Assembly: GCA_022376925.1 (NCBI GenBank)
Contig: JAIOJX010000032.1
Span: 98,882,794-98,946,793 of the forward strand
Direction of reading: 5' to 3'
Source of the DNA: Tragulus kanchil
Lineage: Eukaryota; Chordata; Mammalia; Artiodactyla; Tragulidae
Length of the DNA: 64,000 nucleotides
Shown: positions 22,796 to 33,876 of the stretch, piece by piece
Layout: each line of letters opens with the position of its first letter
Numbering within the stretch: position 1 is the first letter of the stretch
The notes under the pieces: generated by a model
What the model was told of the DNA's origin: nothing
The model's input: the letters and a program-made list of their open reading frames with translations, nothing else
Databases searched by the model: none
Program-made: the position numbers and the translations under genes

Positions 22796-22978
22796 GGATC
22801 CAGCCACAAAACAGAAATCTCTCTAAGGTATTTCAAACAGAGGGAATTCAATCCAGGAGTTGGTTGCGTGTGTGATAGAAAAGCTGCAAAGCCAAAGGGG
22901 GACATTGAGGCAAACTAGAGATCAGCAATGGCAGCAAACCATTGTAACCCTTCGGCCAGAGGAACAACAGAGGGAGGA
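22796..22978. mobile_element. Ancient repeat fragment, unnamed (second copy at about 23845)
   Basis: GGATCCAGCCACAAAACAG, GAGGGAATTCAATCCAGGAG and TTGGTTGCGTGTGTGATAG resemble an old interspersed repeat also hinted at near 13090 and 30990. The family is not assigned. Confidence 0.35.
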
Positions 22979-24489
22979 AGTAAAGAGAAAGGGAGGTCCA
23001 CCCTGCATTCCACTGCCAGCTGAGCCTGCTGGGGCAGTGGGGGGATAGTCCCCACAGTGGTAAACAGCTTGTCCTGCTACTGACCTTGACCCTGACTCTC
23101 CCTGCTTCCTGATGAGTCTGGCTCCTAGCAAACTCTGCTCCAAACTAAAGTGCATGTAAATTATTAGGGAGCCATTTAGCCACCACTTTACATTTGGAAC
23201 ATCCTTTGTGGTTTCCAGTTAGTTTCTGTGGGCAAAGTAAAGTGGACAAAGCAAAGCCTTGGAGTGAGGGTTTTAATCCTAGCATCTCTCTCTGTTAGAG
23301 ACAACCTTGGGAATATTATTTTACACCTGTGAATTTCAGTTACTTAAATGCCAAGAGCAACAGTAACATCAGCATCATGAGTTTATTTCGATTATTTTTT
23401 ATTTGTTATTAGCAATCATAGCTAACTTTGAATATGATGTGCTGGATTCCATGCTGATTGCTTTATGTGCTGGGCTAGACTAAGTCACTTCATTCATGTC
23501 CAACTCTTTGCGACCAGGTTCCTCTGGCCATGGGGATTCTCCCAGTACTGGAGTAGGGTGCCATGCCCTTCTCCAGTTGCTTTATATATACATGATTACT
23601 AATTCTTATAACTCTGTATGTAGATATTGGTCTTCTCCCTCATTTATACAAGTTACAGTTGAGGTTGGGACTCATTAGTACATGTCAGAACTGAGACACA
23701 AAGCCTTTTCTCTATGAAAAAGTCTATAACCTTAACCACAGTGCTATACTGAAATTATGTATACTCAGAGCAAGAACCTGACACAGTATATCAGTGAAAT
23801 CACTTATTCTCTCTACTCATTTTCTCTTTGATTATATATCAGTTAGGATCCAGCCACAAAACAGAAATCTCTCTAAGGTATTTCAAACAGAGGGAATTCA
23901 ATCCAGGAGTTGGTTGCGTGTGTGATAGAAAAGCTGCAAAGCCAAAGGGGGACATTGAGGCAAACTAGAGATCAGCAATGGCAGCAAACCATTGTAACCC
24001 TTCGGCCAGAGGAACAACAGAGGGAGGAAGTGGTGCCAGTAAATCTCAGAGACCTGGGTCACCTTCCAAAGGTGTAAACACAAAGGAGCCATGGAGGAGA
24101 TGCCAAACAAAGAAAAGAGACTTTGAGGTGGAAATACTCTGGCCTCTTTATTTCCCTTATCCTCCAGTCACCCCATAGTGACTTAAACTAGTCATATAGA
24201 CTCAGAAACCCAAGAGCAGGGAACTTGGGAAGTGTTTCCTGGCAGGCTCGACAATGAAAGACAAAGCCAACAGGCCAGTGCTTGGCACACCTGACAACCC
24301 TATGAAATAGGTAGGTTGAGATTATTCTCTCTGCTTGATTCTGCCAAGCAGTTGGACCATGGTAGAATAGTGATCCCATTTTACACATGAGGAAAGCAAA
24401 GGTCTAGAAAATAAATATGAGTAGAACTCCAAAGAGGAGATGATTAATCCTATGGAATTCAAGGAAGGCTTCAGAATGGGAGACCCTTC

Positions 24490-24770
24490 TTTGTGAGCAG
24501 TGTGAGATAGTATTTAAGGGTTTGTGCTCCACAGCCAGACCACCTGGACTGGAGTCTACACTGCCACTCTGTGCTCTGACTCTTGTTAGCTGCATGACCT
24601 TGGACTAAGGTTATTTCTATCCTCAATGCCCCATGTTCTACCACTGTAACACGAGGAGGATGAGGATGATTGCAGCTTGGTTGTCGGAGATTTTGGAAGA
24701 GTGGATATAGGTGTTATACTATATAAAGCTGTGTCTGATGTATAATAAGCACTGTTTAGGTTTGGCGTAT
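24490..24770 (+). mobile_element. MIR SINE (second copy at about 25569-25849)
   Basis: GTGTGAGATAGTATTTAAGG, CCAGACCACCTGGACTGGAG, CTCTTGTTAGCTGCATGACC and TGTATAATAAGCACTGTTTA follow the forward MIR order. The duplicate is due to D5. Confidence 0.7.
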
Positions 24771-24774
24771 AGTT

Positions 24775-25190
24775 ATTCCCCCAAACATATGCTGAGAGCC
24801 TGCTATAGACCAAGTGTTGTTCTAGATGCTATGTAGAGAGACAGATGAAAAGAGACACTTCCATCCTCAGAATTCTTAACCTACCAGGAACGAGAGACAA
24901 GGAAGCAAATCAATACAGTAAAGTTTGATCATTATACAATGCAGACATGCATGAGATTCTGGAAAAATTCAGAGCCTCTGCCTCGGATCATCAGAGGTCT
25001 TCATCGAAGGGAAGCTATTGGAGCTAACTCTTATAGGTGGAGTGGATGTGTGGCAGAAGGATCAATAAAAAGAATATTCCAGACAGGCAGTAGTGCATCT
25101 GCAAATACTCAGAGCTGAAGTCTAGCATGGCTTCTTTGGGGAACTGTACTGGGTAACTGGTGTGTAGATGTGGCAAAACAGGAACCTGTG
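24775..25190. mobile_element. Ancient interspersed repeat (second copy at about 25854-26270)
   Basis: GAGAGCCTGCTATAGACC, TGTTGTTCTAGATGCTATG, CCATCCTCAGAATTCTTAAC, AATATTCCAGACAGGCAG and GAACTGTACTGGGTAACTGG match the family also at 14640-15130. The duplicate is due to D5. Confidence 0.45.
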
Positions 25191-26650
25191 AGGTAGGGCC
25201 ATCATGCAGGGATCCCGGATGCAGCTCCTAGGGACACAGACACAGTTTCACGGGATGATGAGGACTCATCGCAAGGTATGAGATTCGATGAAAGAGGCAA
25301 GAATTGAGATGGAGCCAAAACCAGGCTCGACAATGAAAGACAAAGCCAACAGGCCAGTGCTTGGCACACCTGACAACCCTATGAAATAGGTAGGTTGAGA
25401 TTATTCTCTCTGCTTGATTCTGCCAAGCAGTTGGACCATGGTAGAATAGTGATCCCATTTTACACATGAGGAAAGCAAAGGTCTAGAAAATAAATATGAG
25501 TAGAACTCCAAAGAGGAGATGATTAATCCTATGGAATTCAAGGAAGGCTTCAGAATGGGAGACCCTTCTTTGTGAGCAGTGTGAGATAGTATTTAAGGGT
25601 TTGTGCTCCACAGCCAGACCACCTGGACTGGAGTCTACACTGCCACTCTGTGCTCTGACTCTTGTTAGCTGCATGACCTTGGACTAAGGTTATTTCTATC
25701 CTCAATGCCCCATGTTCTACCACTGTAACACGAGGAGGATGAGGATGATTGCAGCTTGGTTGTCGGAGATTTTGGAAGAGTGGATATAGGTGTTATACTA
25801 TATAAAGCTGTGTCTGATGTATAATAAGCACTGTTTAGGTTTGGCGTATAGTTATTCCCCCAAACATATGCTGAGAGCCTGCTATAGACCAAGTGTTGTT
25901 CTAGATGCTATGTAGAGAGACAGATGAAAAGAGACACTTCCATCCTCAGAATTCTTAACCTACCAGGAACGAGAGACAAGGAAGCAAATCAATACAGTAA
26001 AGTTTGATCATTATACAATGCAGACATGCATGAGATTCTGGAAAAATTCAGAGCCTCTGCCTCGGATCATCAGAGGTCTTCATCGAAGGGAAGCTATTGG
26101 AGCTAACTCTTATAGGTGGAGTGGATGTGTGGCAGAAGGATCAATAAAAAGAATATTCCAGACAGGCAGTAGTGCATCTGCAAATACTCAGAGCTGAAGT
26201 CTAGCATGGCTTCTTTGGGGAACTGTACTGGGTAACTGGTGTGTAGATGTGGCAAAAACAGGAACCTGTGAGGTAGGGCCATCATGCAGGGATCCCGGAT
26301 GCAGCTCCTAGGAGCTCAGACACAGTTTCACTGGATGATGAGGACTCATCGCAAGGTATGAGATTCGATGAAAGAGGCAAGAATTGAGATGGAGCTCTTT
26401 GGTGGCCATTTGAGTTCTTATGTTTATTTTTAAGAGAAAAGAGTGAATAAATAAAAAGCGAAACTCCCAAAGATGGGTGTTAGACCTGAGCTTCAATACA
26501 TTAAAATAGGATATTGACTCCTGAGCTGGTTCTGTTTGAACATGTGGTATAATTTTTAAGCTTATGAATCTTCTGACCCATGTTCTCCATCCAAAGGAAA
26601 ATTCATTTAGCCTGAAGGTTCTGTACCAATTATATAGTTTTATAAGGTCA

Positions 26651-28805
26651 AAATAAAAGTTGGGAATCATTTTATCTTCATCTGTACTTATAGAAATTAC
26701 AGAATCAAGCTGCTTTAATGAGAAAAAGCACCAGGAAGGGAAAAGTGAAAATAGAAATGTCAGCACTATCAGATGATTTCTGCTGCCTCCGGATGCTGGG
26801 AGCTGAGGCCAGGGCTGGGCTGTGAAGTCTTCTGACAACATGGTCTCTCTCCCTGAACAAGTTGCCAGGGCTTCAAGAGGAATAGACATGAAACACAACA
26901 TCCATCCACCCTTATTAAGATTTAATCCTGCTTTCAACAGGATGGCAGTGTTATTCAATTAGATTTTTTTCTTCCTTAAAAAGGGATTTAACTTTTGCTT
27001 TCCTGACATCATAATCAACATGGAACAGATGCAAAGGGGAAAATTTTGTGACCACTGGTAATACAGACCTATACTTACCATGTAGCATGTGAGGTTATTA
27101 AAATGGAAATTGATTCCCTTTATTACTATCATAACCTATCAATTAATTTAGTTGGAGGTACTGATGAATATGCAATCATTCCTCTCTGTGGCCTGCCCCT
27201 TATTCCATGTTGAAAAGCTTTGGTAAAGCAATATGGACAATTTTAGATTCTTTGGCTAATTCTGCTAACACCCTTTGCTCTCTAATGATACTGATAATAG
27301 GGATAACTAATAGTTATTGAATTTTTTTCTACATGTCAGGCACTGTTCAAAACACTTTACATTCATTGCCTCATTCAATCCTCACAATAACTTTTTGAGT
27401 TGGGTAATTTTAATATCTCTCCATGAGGAAGAGAAAGATGAGGCACAGAGAGGTGAAAGAACTTTGCTCAGGTCATTCTGACTTTAAATCTGTATCCTTC
27501 ACTGCTGTGCAGCACTGCACCTTACAGGTTCCAGAGAAGGAACTAGGACAGAGTCATGAGTCTCAGGCACTAAATTCCTGTAGGCTGTGGGGGCTCTGGG
27601 AGGGGATAGAAAGGTCTGAGTTGGGACACTTGCTTTAAGATATATGTAGATTTGTTAATGTGAGTTTGATTATTACTTAGATATGGCAAAGCCACGAGAT
27701 CAGGAGATAGTTGCTATCTTTTTTGGAAGAGGGATAAAAATAAAAGTTGGGAATCATTTTATCTTCATCTGTACTTATAGAAATTACAGAATCAAGCTGC
27801 TTTAATGAGAAAAAGCACCAGGAAGGGAAAAGTGAAAATAGAAATGTCAGCACTATCAGATGATTTCTGCTGCCTCCGGATGCTGGGAGCTGAGGCCAGG
27901 GCTGGGCTGTGAAGTCTTCTGACAACATGGTCTCTCTCCCTGAACAAGTTGCCAGGGCTTCAAGAGGAATAGACATGAAACACAACATCCATCCACCCTT
28001 ATTAAGATTTAATCCTGCTTTCAACAGGATGGCAGTGTTATTCAATTAGATTTTTTTCTTCCTTAAAAAGGGATTTAACTTTTGCTTTCCTGACATCATA
28101 ATCAACATGGAACAGATGCAAAGGGGAAAATTTTGTGACCACTGGTAATACAGACCTATACTTACCATGTAGCATGTGAGGTTATTAAAATGGAAATTGA
28201 TTCCCTTTATTACTATCATAACCTATCAATTAATTTAGTTGGAGGTACTGATGAATATGCAATCATTCCTCTCTGTGGCCTGCCCCTTATTCCATGTTGA
28301 AAAGCTTTGGTAAAGCAATATGGACAATTTTAGATTCTTTGGCTAATTCTGCTAACACCCTTTGCTCTCTAATGATACTGATAATAGGGATAACTAATAG
28401 TTATTGAATTTTTTTCTACATGTCAGGCACTGTTCAAAACACTTTACATTCATTGCCTCATTCAATCCTCACAATAACTTTTTGAGTTGGGTAATTTTAA
28501 TATCTCTCCATGAGGAAGAGAAAGATGAGGCACAGAGAGGTGAAAGAACTTTGCTCAGGTCATTCTGACTTTAAATCTGTATCCTTCACTGCTTTGCAGC
28601 ACTGCACCTTACAGGTTCCAGAGAAGGAACTAGGACAGAGTCATGAGTCTCAGGCACTAAATTCCTGTAGGCTGTGGGGGCTCTGGGAGGGGATAGAAAG
28701 GTCTGAGTTGGGACACTTGCTTTAAGATATATGTAGATTTGTTAATGTGAGTTTGATTATTACTTAGATATGGCAAAGCCACGAGATCAGGAGATAGTTG
28801 CTATC
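26651..28805. repeat. Direct duplication D6 (copies 26651-27718 and 27738-28805)
   Basis: Offset is 1087. Copies start AAATAAAAGTTGGGAATC and end GGAGATAGTTGCTATC. Nineteen nt of T-rich filler lie between. One substitution is noted (ACTGCTGTGCAGC versus ACTGCTTTGCAGC). Confidence 0.97.
27305..27500 (-). mobile_element. MIR SINE (second copy at about 28392-28587)
   Basis: GTCAGGCACTGTTCAAAACA, TTCAATCCTCACAATAAC and ATGAGGCACAGAGAGGTGAA are reversed MIR landmarks. The duplicate is due to D6. The 71-codon frames at 27423 and 28510 overlap it and are not genes. Confidence 0.8.
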
Positions 28806-29179
28806 AATAGTTTGTTATTCCAGTCTCTATAAGAGGGGACATACCACGTGATGGGATTCATACAGAATATTCCATGCTTGGTCAGGATGCAGAGGGAGAG
28901 GTGGGAAACCTTGGGCAAAAGCTTTTATTGTGGTTTCCATGGGAAAGAACAAGAGGCAGGGTGAACAGGTTTAGAATTGGCTAGTTTGAGTAATTTAGGT
29001 GAGTTGTAGGGTATACTAGTTGCCTGGTACCTGGCCTTGGTTGGTGAGAGCAGGTGGATAGTGGCCTGGTGTGTTAGAGGTTGAGGGTATAAGGTCTGGA
29101 CTGGTTGGTTTGCATTTGAAAAGTACACTGTGGGAGAGCTATGTACTATGTCTAAGTTAAGCAAACCATAATATATGAG
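28806..29179. other. Unassigned unique sequence
   Basis: No repeat or gene is recognised. Confidence 0.4.
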
Positions 29180-29241
29180 GGCTTCCCTGGTGGCTCAGTG
29201 GTAAAGAATCTTCCTTCCAATCCAAGAGATGTCAGTTTGAT
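29180..29241 (+). mobile_element. Bov-tA head fragment
   Basis: Only the tRNA-derived head (GGGCTTCCCTGGTGGCTCAG, AAAGAATCTTCCTTCC) is present. It breaks at about 29241, where L1-like sequence begins. Confidence 0.85.
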
Positions 29242-29465
29242 AGCCAGGAATGGAGTTGCTGGATCATATGGTAAATTTATTTTTATTTTCTTGAGCAATC
29301 TGCACTGTTTTCCACAGTGGCTGCAGGAATTTGCATTCCCACCAACAGTATGTGAAAGTTCCCTTTCCTCCACATCCTTGACAACATTTCTCTTTGGTGA
29401 TGGCCAATCTGACAGATGTGAGGTGATAACTCATTGTAGTTTCAGTTAGCATTTCCTTGATGATT
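29242..29465 (-). mobile_element. L1 ORF2 3'-end fragment
   Basis: GGAGTTGCTGGATCATATGG, TTTTCCACAGTGGCTGCAGG, CATTCCCACCAACAGTATG and GATGTGAGGTGATAACTCAT are reversed L1 ORF2 C-terminal landmarks. The same protein region is in the forward L1 at 56.75-58.9 kb. It has decayed through frameshifts. Confidence 0.85.
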
Positions 29466-29689
29466 GGTCATGCTTTTCTTCATCAATCCAGAACCTAGGA
29501 GTCCTTCTGGATTTCTTCCACTGTTCCATTCTCACATCCAATTCTTTAGCATCCAATCCCTTTTTTCATCTCCAAAGTGTGTCCTTGAATGTCCACATTC
29601 ATTTCCCTCTGTCCAAGTCTGAGAATTCACAATCAGTTCTCGCCTATACTTTTTAAAATTGGTTAATTAATTAATGATTTTTAAATGAT
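29466..29689. other. Unassigned sequence
   Basis: This is pyrimidine-rich sequence between two L1-like fragments. No specific assignment is made. Confidence 0.35.
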
Positions 29690-30260
29690 ACAAGCTGCTG
29701 CCAGCACCCCCTTCTCTCTGGTGAGGCCCTGCTGACCCAGGCCTCCACAGGAGACCCCCCAGCACAGGCAGGTAGTTCTGGTTCAGTCTCCTGTGGAGCT
29801 ATGCTCCTTTCCTCTGAGCCGTGGTACCCACAAGCTTTTGTCTGTGCCCTCCAAGACTGGAGTCGCTGTTTCCACTAGTCCTGCGGAAGTCTTATAATCA
29901 AACCCTGCTGGTCTTCAAGGTCAGATTCCATGGGAATCCCCAGTTCCTTGGTCAAATCCCCAGGCTGGGAAGCCTGACATAGAGTTCAGAACCTTCACAA
30001 CAGTGGGAGAGCTTCTTTGGTGTTATTGTTCTCCAGTCTGTGGGTCACTCGCCCAGTGGGTATGGGGATTGATTTTATCATGTTTGTGCCCCTCTTCCTG
30101 TCTCACTGTGGATTCCTCTTTGTCTTTGGATGTGACAAAGACACATCTGGTTTTGGTAGATGTGTCTGGTTTTGGTAGATTCCAGCATCCTCTTGTCAAT
30201 GGTTGCTCAACAGCTCAACAGCTAGTTGTGATTTTGGTCCTTCCACTCCATCGTCTGAAA
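29690..30260 (-). mobile_element. Probable ruminant L1-related fragment
   Basis: CCTGTGGAGCTATGCTCC, CACAAGCTTTTGTCTGTGCC, GTGGGTATGGGGATTGATTT and CTTGTCAATGGTTGCTCAAC resemble a block I associate with non-ORF2 parts of ruminant L1 elements in reverse. The assignment is from memory of the pattern. Confidence 0.45.
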
Positions 30261-30401
30261 CTGGAAGCCTCTCTCCTATACTTTTACAAGAACCTTTCCT
30301 CATTTCTTTTCATTTTGCCTCTTACCCCTCTTCAATTTATTTTCCATATAAAGGCCTTATTGTTTTTCTTCCAATATTTTGATTAATAATTGATATTTAG
30401 C

Positions 30402-30583
30402 ACTGGAATGTGGGAGACCTGGGTTCAGTTCCTGGGTTGGATAGATTTCCTGGAGGAAACCATGGCAACCCACTCCAGTATCCTTCCCTGGAGAATCCCC
30501 ATGGACAGAGGAGCCTGGCAGACTACCGTCCATGAGGTCGCAAAGAGTCAGACACAACTGAGTGACTAAGCAAAGCAACAAGT
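30402..30583 (+). mobile_element. Bov-tA SINE, 5' truncated
   Basis: GAGACCTGGGTTCAGTTCC, CCATGGCAACCCACTCCAG, GGACAGAGGAGCCTGGCAG and GACACAACTGAGTGACTAAG occur in order. The first part of the tRNA head is missing. Confidence 0.92.
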
Positions 30584-31649
30584 TTAAGGTATACAGCATA
30601 ATGCTTTGACTTACATATATTATGGAATGAGTACCACAATAAGTTTAGTTAATATCTATCATTTCATATTGAGACAAAAGAAAAAGATATTTCCTTGTGA
30701 TGAGAGCTATTAGAACTTACTCTCCTAGCAACTTTTATATGGAATATACAGCAGTGTTAATTATATTAATTGTGTTTTTCGTCTCTAGTACTTATTTATC
30801 TCATAACTGGAAGTTGCTACAGTATAATTAGGGTAGGCTAAGTGTTGTAGGAAAGGGATCCAAAAAGATGTAACAGCTCGTACATGATAGTTACGACCTG
30901 AATGACTAAATCTATCGGCAGGGTAGCCCCTGTTACTTCTCCGAAGTCATTCAGGCCTAGTTAACACCTGGTTTCAAAGATATCCTAGACTGTATTTCCT
31001 GGAAGCAGATCCTGAAACCAGGATTCATATGAAAGTGATCTAACAGGAGAAGTTTTCTTGGTAAAAAATTGGTATAGAAATGGAGAAGTAGGACCATGAA
31101 TGGAAGGAAATTAAGCAAGAGCATGATATGAAGCAAGATACCAGGGAGATAACTTTAGCCTAGTCCTACAAGGGAAGATCTAAAGATGCCACAGCCCCCA
31201 GCTCACAGGAGCCCCATCAGAAGAAGGGAGCAGGACTAGGTGAGCCCATGCCTGTCATTCAGTGGCTAAGGGCTGCCTCTAGGGAGGCGTACCTTCCCAG
31301 GTCCTCCTAGCAATCTCTGTGTGCAGGCATAGGGGTTCTGGCACCCTGAGGGCAGTCCACTGATTAGGGGATGCAGGTGCTGGCATGTGGGAGAGAAAGA
31401 ACACCCAGAGTTGGTATGCAGGAAAATGATAAAGGCATCCAGGGGCAGATGGACGGAGCCCTGACAGCTGCTGCTGCACAAAGCTGTCCTCGAGGCTTCC
31501 TGCCAGCGAGAAAGAGCAGGCATGGGAAGTGTGAATAGGGCCATGATCAGAAGGGAGCCACATCACTTCTGCTTACAGTGCACTGGCTCTATCTTCTGCT
31601 TACAGGTGCGTGGCTGTATCTAACTACAAGAGAAGTTGGCAAGGGTGGT
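30584..31649. other. Unassigned sequence with a possible ancient repeat near 30985-31200
   Basis: CCTGGAAGCAGATCCTGAAA and GAAAGTGATCTAACAGGAG suggest an old repeat fragment. The remainder is unassigned. The two overlapping minus-strand frames near 31266-31566 have no domain. Confidence 0.35.
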
Positions 31650-33876
31650 GCAGCTGTGTGCCCCAGAAGCAGAACACAGGCCCCCTAGCACAGATGGTGT
31701 CGCTTAATAGTGGAATGAAGTTCCAACCTCCCTACCAGGACCTACAAATCTCTCCAGGCCTGCTTCCCAGGCCTGCTCCTCTCATTGCATCCCACCCTAT
31801 TTCAGCAGCACCAGGCACTGCTTCTGCTTTATCATAGGCTGGGCTTCATTAGCACAGTCTATTGATAAAATTAACAGAAGCCTTAGGCTTAGAATTGCAA
31901 TGTTTTGTGACGTAGATAAAAGTGTTCATTTGACCTTTGAATAAAGGTATTCGATGGATGGTCACAAAGTAGATAATGAAACTTGTGATCACTTTTAGTG
32001 GAGGCTGTATGAACCATCGTTAGCCTCAGATGAGCTTGCACAAAGGGGAGAGCCGTGCTTCTCTGTGTGAAGTTGGGGTGGCGAGGCTCACAGGGCCAGC
32101 CATGTCACTGCACTACCACTGCTACAAAGGCAGAGCCTCCAACTCTGGGCTGGGTCTCTCTGCCTCCCAGCTAGTAGCATGACTTTGGGCAAGGCCATTA
32201 ACCTATACTTGCTTTGCTTTCCTCATCTGTAAAGCAGGGTTAATAATTCTTTCTAATTCATGGACTCATTAGGAAGGTTATATGGGTTGATATACTAGAA
32301 AAGGCTAAGCTCTTGAGACGGTTGGATGGCATCACCAACTCAGTGGACATGAGTTTCAGCAAACTGGGGGATAGTGACAGAGGAGCCTAGTGCGCTGCAG
32401 TCCATGGGGTCACAAAAAGTCAGACATGACTTAGCAACTGACCAATCGCAAAGCTCTCGATAACTTCACTCATTACTATTAGGGGTCCCACAGGACACCC
32501 AGACAGCCTCCTCTCCAGTTCCACTGCCCTCTCACTGGAGTGAGACTCTGAAGAGCATTCACTGGTTGGCAGTTTCTTTTCTTCTGCTCCCTGCAGTCCC
32601 ACTCCAGACTAAGGGATATTTGGGGGGTAACAAATAAAAGCAAACTCCTGCCTACCATGAAACCTTTGCATATATGCATCATCCTTGTCATTGGGCACAA
32701 CTTAAATCAAAATTATGTTAGAACAACTCCAGCATTTGGTGGCAGTCGGCTATTAGTCTGGAAGCAGCTGTGTGCCCCAGAAGCAGAACACAGGCTCCCT
32801 AGCACAGATGGTGTCGCTTAATAGTGGAATGAAGTTCCAACCTCCCTACCAGGACCTACAAATCTCCAGGCCTGCTTCCCAGGCCTGCTCCTCTCATTGC
32901 ATCCCACCCTATTTCAGCAGCACCAGGCACTGCTTCTGCTTTATCGTAGGCTGGGCTTCATTAGCACAGTCTATTGATAAAATTAACAGAAGCCTTAGGC
33001 TTAGAATTGCAATGTTTTGTGACGTAGATAAAAGTGTTCATTTGACCTTTGAATAAAGGTATTCGATGGATGGTCACAAAGTAGATAATGAAACTTGTGA
33101 TCACTTTTAGTGGAGGCTGTATGAACCATCGTTAGCCTCAGATGAGCTTGCACAAAGGGGAGAGCCGTGCTTCTCTGTGTGAAGTTGGGGGTGGCGAGGC
33201 TCACAGGGCCAGCCATGTCACTGCACTACCACTGCTACAAAGGCAGAGCCTCCAACTCTGGGCTGGGTCTCTCTGCCTCCCAGCTAGTAGCATGACTTTG
33301 GGCAAGGCCATTAACCTATACTTGCTTTGCTTTCCTCATCTGTAAAGCAGGGTTAACAATTCTTTCTAATTCATGGACTCATTAGGAAGGTTATATGGGT
33401 TGATATACTAGAAAAGGCTAAGCTCTTGAGACGGTTGGATGGCATCACCAACTCAGTGGACATGAGTTTCAGCAAACTGGGGGATAGTGACAGAGGAGCC
33501 TAGTGCGCTGCAGTCCATGGGGTCACAAAAAGTCAGACATGACTTAGCAACTGACCAATCGCAAAGCTCTCGATAACTTCACTCATTACTATTAGGGGTC
33601 CCACAGGACACCCAGACAGCCTCCTCTCCAGCTCCACTGCCCTCTCACTGGAGTGAGACTCTGAAGAGCATTCACTGGTTGGCAGTTTCTTTTCTTCTGC
33701 TCCCTGCAGTCCCACTCCAGACTAAGGGATATTTGGGGGGTAACAAATAAAAGCAAACTCCTGCCTACCATGAAACCTTTGCATATATGCATCATCCTTG
33801 TCATTGGGCACAACTTAAATCAAAATTATGTTAGAACAACTCCAGCATTTGGTGGCAGTCGGCTATTAGTCTGGAA
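31650..33876. repeat. Direct duplication D7 (copies 31650-32763 and 32764-33876)
   Basis: Offset is about 1113. Copies start GCAGCTGTGTGCCCCAGAAG and end TCGGCTATTAGTCTGGAA, joined directly. Differences are a CT dinucleotide indel, ATCATAGG versus ATCGTAGG, a G-run indel, TAATAAT versus TAACAAT and CAGTTCC versus CAGCTCC. Confidence 0.97.
32140..32452 (+). mobile_element. MIR followed by Bov-A2 fragment (second copies at about 33253-33565)
   Basis: A forward MIR (TAGTAGCATGACTTTGGGCA, TTTCCTCATCTGTAAAGCAG) occupies about 32140-32305. A Bov-A2 piece follows (GGTTGGATGGCATCACCAAC, GCGCTGCAGTCCATGGGGTC) at 32312-32452. D7 repeats both. Confidence 0.8.

Larger units (their letters stand above)
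21930..24030. repeat. Direct duplication D4 (copies 21930-22978 and 22979-24030)
   Basis: Offset is 1049-1050. Both copies start AGTAAAGAGAAAGGGAGGTC and end GAACAACAGAGGGAGGAAG, joined directly. Noted differences are a C/A near the start (CATTCCCCTGCC versus CATTCCACTGCC), T/C in CTTTGTGACC versus CTTTGCGACC and one T-run indel near the end. Confidence 0.97.
24243..26395. repeat. Direct duplication D5 (copies 24243-25315 and 25322-26395)
   Basis: Offset is 1079. Copies start CAGGCTCGACAATGAAAGAC and end AGAATTGAGATGGAGC, with about six A-rich nt between them. A local difference occurs near the end (CTAGGGACACAGACAC versus CTAGGAGCTCAGACAC). Confidence 0.96.

Noticed and set aside
26308..26958. 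216-codon minus-strand frame as a gene
   Set aside because: It spans the end of one duplicated unit and the start of another. The alternative copies read into different sequence and no domain is recognisable.
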